This document shows, one piece after another, positions 60,083-64,000 of a stretch of 64,000 nucleotides of DNA. The notes under the pieces are model-generated. The model was given only the letters and a program-made list of their open reading frames with translations, was not told the DNA's origin and ran no database searches. The translations under genes and the position numbers were made by a program. Origin of the DNA: Rhododendron vialii (taxonomy: Eukaryota > Streptophyta > Magnoliopsida > Ericales > Ericaceae); NCBI RefSeq assembly GCF_030253575.1, contig NC_080558.1:22884611-22948610 (forward strand), given 5' to 3'. Numbering within the stretch: the stretch's first letter is position 1; every line of letters begins with the position of its first letter.

Positions 60083-60692
60083 GGGAAAATTTCAGTTTGA
60101 CCCCTTATGGTTTGGGCCGGGTGCAGACACACCCCTCCTGCTTTGAATATCACCACATAACACCCTGTGGTTTGTGGACTAATGTGCACAGTTAGAGTTT
60201 CTGTCCAATTTAATGGGAGGTGTGCTTCACTCGCCAATGTGCTTCACTCACCGGTGAAAGGGTGGGGATGGCAGTGACAAGCAGGGTAAAGAGGGCATTG
60301 GGGCTGAAGATGTTACGACGGTCGCAGTGGCGGACGAGCTCGTTGGTGTTGGGCAGCCATGGTGGAATTGACTGAGGCTGCCGATTCGGATTTAGGGGCT
60401 ACCGGAATTTATTTTGTGTGGTGGGGTGCAACGGTTATGGCCGGGTGGTGGCAGGTATGTGTATGGTGGTGGTGGTGGTGGTGTGAAATTTAGGGTTTTG
60501 ATAGGAGTTTTGGGGAAGAAGACCTGGTGTTAAATTTCACAAGGGCATTAGAGTCATTTCGCAAGTTCTGTTAACAGAGTTGGATGTGCACATTAGTCCA
60601 CAAACCACAGGGTGTTATGTGGTGATATTCAAAGCAGGAGGGGTGTGTCTGCACCCGGCCCAAACCATAAGGGGTCAAACTGAAATTTGCCC
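60083..60692. mobile_element. Non-autonomous Mutator-like element, possible Pack-MULE
   Basis: The terminal inverted repeats at 60083-60190 and 60585-60692 are 108 bases each and appear to differ only at the fourth base (GGGA against GGGC). The 9-bp target duplication TTATTTCTA is perfect at 60074-60082 and 60693-60701, the Mutator length. The 394-bp core is far richer in GC than its surroundings. On the minus strand it holds an open stretch containing WLPNTNELVRHCDRRN and FSPNALFTLLVTAIPTLSP followed by a GTGAGT donor, which looks like a captured exon. No transposase is present. Confidence 0.88.
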
Positions 60693-61129
60693 TTATTTCT
60701 ATGATCTATTGTTTGTAAATTTATTGGTTAGCGAGTATAAGATTATTCTGCTAAGCTCTCGTAGCTCATGGTGTTACTTTTGGTGACCCTGATATATTAT
60801 ACCGGAGGCGACGCTGATATAATGTGTCAGACTTTGTAGATGATCAGGGTGAGCTGTACACCTTAGAGGCTTTCGGAGCCGAGGAGCTGGTTAAGATGGA
60901 GAAGCAGGCAGAGCTGTAAATAAAAACCCTAGTTTCCATCCCTTATGTAATGAAAGTACTTTTATGGAGGTTGTGATGTAATAATGAGTTAGACTCTATT
61001 TAGATTTTTAATAAACATTGTCTATTTAACGTTTCCAAAATTCGGGGCGTTACAAGCATAAACGACAAAATAGCAAGGCCTAATTTTTGTCGTGTATACC
61101 CTCGCCCCAATTTGAAAGTTGTGATAATT

Positions 61130-61560
61130 TTAAATTCAAAAATCCGTTTGCGTTGAATTGGTTAATGAAAATCGTACGTAGGTGCGAATCTCATTTTTGA
61201 TTCTAACGACAGCTTACTAACTTTGACAGCCGTTAGGACCCTCAATGTAAATAGATTTTTGAACAGGACTTATTTGTAAAAAAAAGTTTTTGAAAATATA
61301 AAATCAATTTGCATTGAATTGGTTAATGAAACACATATGCCAAGGCATGAATTTCATTTTCGATACCAACGGCAGCTTACTAACTTCGACGGCCTTCGAG
61401 ACCCTCAATTCAGTGCAAATAAATTTCGAACGAGAATAAGGATAATTATCTTGTGGAAAACTTTCAAGAATTCGAAGTCGATTTGCATTGAACTGGTCAA
61501 TAAAAAACGTGCCAAAACACGAATCTCATTTTTAATACCAACAACGGCTTACTAATGAAA
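61130..61560 (+). repeat. Three diverged tandem units of about 170 bases
   Basis: The marker TTTGCRTTGAAYTGGTYAAT occurs at about 61147, 61308 and 61485. It is followed each time by ATCTCATTTTTGAT-like and CAGCTTACTAAC-like words. The copies are roughly 75-80% alike by eye. Confidence 0.8.
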
Positions 61561-62167
61561 TAAAGACAACAACATAAATAATTTCTTCTGAAAAATGAAC
61601 TTGTATTACCTTGTTCACGGATTACAAATACGAAAGACTAATGTTTACCAAAAAATGAAACCATAATATGAGATAGCAAAAATTAATTACTATCCTGAAC
61701 TATGCTAACACTAGCATATGTCCATGCCTGAAGGCACGACTCGAACAATCAGCACACAGAAACAAATACTGAACTCACGTGCAATATATGGCTCAAACAA
61801 TCACAACACGCAAATTAATGTTGAACTTGCGTGTAATATACCAACCCGTATCCAACAAATTCATCTATGCTATAAACAATAACGCAACATATCCATTGAT
61901 AAACATCATAATCTTAATGAAAGGGAAATAGGTTGCAAATATACAAAAAATAATGAAAGAACTCACCTAGGTGGTTTTGGTGAAGTAGATTTTGGTGGTA
62001 TTGAAATTCCCAAGAGAGAGAGAGAGAGAGAGGAGGAGGGGAGAGGTAGAGAAAGTAAAAAAGAAGAATGTGAAAATCATATGAACAATGTACAGAAAAT
62101 TCTATTTTCAGTGATTTCCATGATATACGTTTGATAGCCTAGAAATAGGAAAGGAGGATGCTACGGA
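61561..62167. other. Non-coding, possible LTR debris
   Basis: It includes a GA tract (62013-62034) preceded on the minus-strand sense by splice-like words. No domain or defined element ends were found. Confidence 0.4.
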
Positions 62168-62530
62168 TACTGACCAAAGCACAGAAATCGTACGTACCGA
62201 TCATTCGCGGGGTCCACTCCGGACCCACATGGATGATCCAAGCCGTTCAATAATTTTAAAATAAAAACTGAGTCAAATTGTGAAAAATCAGCTCCAGCCA
62301 ATATGTACAAGTACTCAATCCAATCTTCTCATTTTTCATCCAATCTTTCCATTTTTTTTTCCAATTTTTCAAAAATGAGAAGATTTGATCAAGCACTTAC
62401 ACATATCAGATCGAACTGATTTTTCATGGGCCCACTCATTGTTGTTTTTTAAAATTATTGAACAGGTTGGATCATCCGTGCAGGGCCCAGAGTAAGCTCT
62501 ATGTACCGTCAGTGGCCATGGTCAGTGTGG
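62168..62530. mobile_element. Inverted-repeat MITE
   Basis: Left words ACTGACCA, GTACCG, GATGATCCAAGCCGTTCAAT and TGAAAAATCAG recur as complements in reverse order on the right (CTGATTTTTCA, ATTGAACAGGTTGGATCATC, GTACCG, TGGTCAGT). The arms are about 130 bases long. The exact ends and target duplication are uncertain. Confidence 0.7.
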
Positions 62531-62742
62531 TTGGGTTGGTATCCATAGAGTTTTGAATAGGAAAATGAATGTTGGCTTTGATTTCGGTGATCTCAATGGC
62601 TTTGATTTCGGTTTTGTATAAAGGTTATGTATGATTTTGGTTCTCATTTGAATAATGTCTTAATGGGTGGTTTTGAATACAATGTCTTAATTGGAGTAAT
62701 TTATGGGAAGAGAGAGAGAGATTCATTCTTTTGATCCAACAG

Positions 62743-63096
62743 CTATAACTTTATCACAAAGTACAATCGAACAGCTGTAGATGCATATATATTTGTATGC
62801 GTAGACATTTTTACAGAAAACCGTACTATTTTATAATATAGATTATTGTGCACAAAGCCATTCTCGAAGACTAGAAATAATCCTAACTCGAATTTGGAAT
62901 ACAACTGGAAGAACAACCTGGGCTGGGATTCCATCTCGGAATCCACTGTTCCCCCTCGGAACCTCCTGGGATTCTCTCCTACGGAATATAACTTTTCCTG
63001 AGAAAATCGCTCACTCACAAAAGAAAACTCTCGCATCTCTCTTCTCCTCTCTTTAGAATTCTTCCTCAGAAAAAGAACCCCCATCTTAGAAGCCAA
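62743..63096 (-). other. Unrecognised 117-codon ORF behind a TATA box
   Basis: The frame starts MASKMGVLFLRKNSKERRRE and has no domain I recognise. A TATA-like CTATATAAAC lies about 10 bases upstream of the ATG on the minus strand, which is too close for a normal protein-coding leader. This could be an LTR leader or a chance frame. It may be non-coding. Confidence 0.25.
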
Positions 63097-64000
63097 AGGG
63101 GTTGTTTATATAGATGCAAATACGTATCGACTTATGCGCCGCATCCGCCCGTACTCCATCGCAACAACACACACAACGCAGCTGAATGTCCAACGTTTTT
63201 GTCACGCGCCTTTGGGTCGTCGCCCCTGTAGGCGCGACTGCCCATATGGGTCGCATGGACATGTCCCTTAAGCTGCAACACAACTTCTAAGAGCATCTTA
63301 ATTTTACAAGTCCCAAACCCGGCCAGTGTCATTTTACCAGTCCCAAATGCGGCTGACGACTTCCCACGGCTGCTCACAAGCCTGCATCTCGTTAATTCCC
63401 TCCAGTTCCAAAGGCTTTGTTCGGTGCTCTCTTCATTTTTTCGGATTCCTTATAAACTGAAGCAAGACTTGATATAGGGAGATGGGGAGCTGCGGCAACA
63501 TTGACGTGGAAAATTAAACTACAATTCCAATGCAACTTGGCCTTTAACTCATACACCAGAGTACCAGACAAGTCTCATGGCTTTGTTTTAGCAAGATTGG
63601 ATCCGGTGCATTTAATTAATTGATCAGCATGCATTTTTGGAATGATAGAAAGATTGACGTCCGCCATCCGATTGCGTCACGAGACATGGCATTTTTCTTG
63701 TATTGGCGCGCATTACAATGGTGACGTCGTCGGATTTTGAAATATCCTTTCGTGATGAGCGACCCGCGGATCATTGCAATTGAAGTTGAAAAATATCCCT
63801 TTCCCGTGCATTGCTTCATCAGAACTTGATTTGTGGAACTTGTAATTAATCCGGAGCAGTGGGGCAAAAATGGTTATTAACATTATGCCTTCGATACCCT
63901 CACGGTTCGACTCCTTACGTTATATATATATTAACCACTCATCACGTTCTCCTCCTTACGATACAAACGGATACAAGAAAACACATAAGTAGTAAAACCC
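63097..64000. other. Window end, nothing recognised
   Basis: GC content is higher here (63130-63420) but the frames carry no domains. CTCCTTACG appears twice near 63910 and 63951 within a short TATATATA-containing stretch. No element ends were seen. Confidence 0.4.

Larger units (their letters stand above)
57469..61054 (+). mobile_element. Solo LTR (family C) with nested MULE
   Basis: The start TGTAATAACTCCAATTTT and the end AATTCGGGGCGTTACA are inverted relatives of each other and match the termini of the LTR at 5635..7786. The flanks AGTAT (57464-57468) and AGCAT (61055-61059) are a 5-bp target duplication with one transition. An RNA-start arrangement is visible: a GA tract (58615-58674), the TATA box CTATAAATAG (58718-58727), then a CT-rich leader. 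There is no coding region. Without the MULE and its duplication it measures about 2.97 kb. Confidence 0.8.

Overview
This window is nuclear DNA from a flowering plant, almost certainly a eudicot. The evidence is intron-split genes of plant families (GDSL esterase/lipase, papain-like cysteine protease, UBA2-type RNA-binding protein) set in an AT-rich landscape of nested retrotransposons, solo LTRs, MITEs and microsatellites. I cannot name the species from sequence alone. No prokaryotic, organellar or viral gene system, tRNA, rRNA or CRISPR array was recognised.

Host genes. (1) A divergent pair of GDSL (SGNH) esterase/lipase genes. The minus-strand copy (exons 1-4 at 9345 to 4043) has an in-frame stop in exon 2, a hAT element plus a solo LTR in intron 2, and a copia element where exon 5 should follow, so I call it a pseudogene. 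The plus-strand copy (12510..18142, five exons, 365 codons) is intact. (2) A senescence-type papain-like cysteine protease (47068 to 45875, two exons, minus) with a 6-bp insertion that creates a stop just after the catalytic Asn. (3) An intact UBA2C-type two-RRM RNA-binding protein (56141 to 54794, two exons, minus, 409 codons).

Repeats by region. 1..3838: the 5' half of a copia element whose single frame carries only three nonsense codons. 4757..7792: hAT with a solo LTR inserted in its end. 12782..16770: MITEs and a foldback element with a nested hAT inside introns of the intact GDSL gene. 19455..28426: retroelement debris, including a solo LTR that contains four 313-bp tandem repeats and is inserted in a LINE remnant. 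28427..44833: a three-level nest. An old Tork/Tnt1-like copia element (LTR 44541..44833) was split by a solo LTR (28723..41273), which was itself split by a 10.5-kb Ty3/gypsy-type element (28807..39321, target duplication AAGAA) that keeps only gag. 44986..45362: a small hAT. 51019..51363: a Tourist-like MITE. 57469..61054: a solo LTR containing a 610-bp Mutator-like element with 108-bp terminal inverted repeats and a perfect 9-bp target duplication.

The history is readable because most insertions can be bounded by their own target-site duplications. The genes do not form a pathway together. The window shows a GDSL duplicate and a protease decaying next to intact genes, and layered transposon activity. 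I did not find a convincing new biological system. The best candidates for follow-up are the gag-only element, the recurrent minisatellites inside LTRs of several families, and the possible Pack-MULE.
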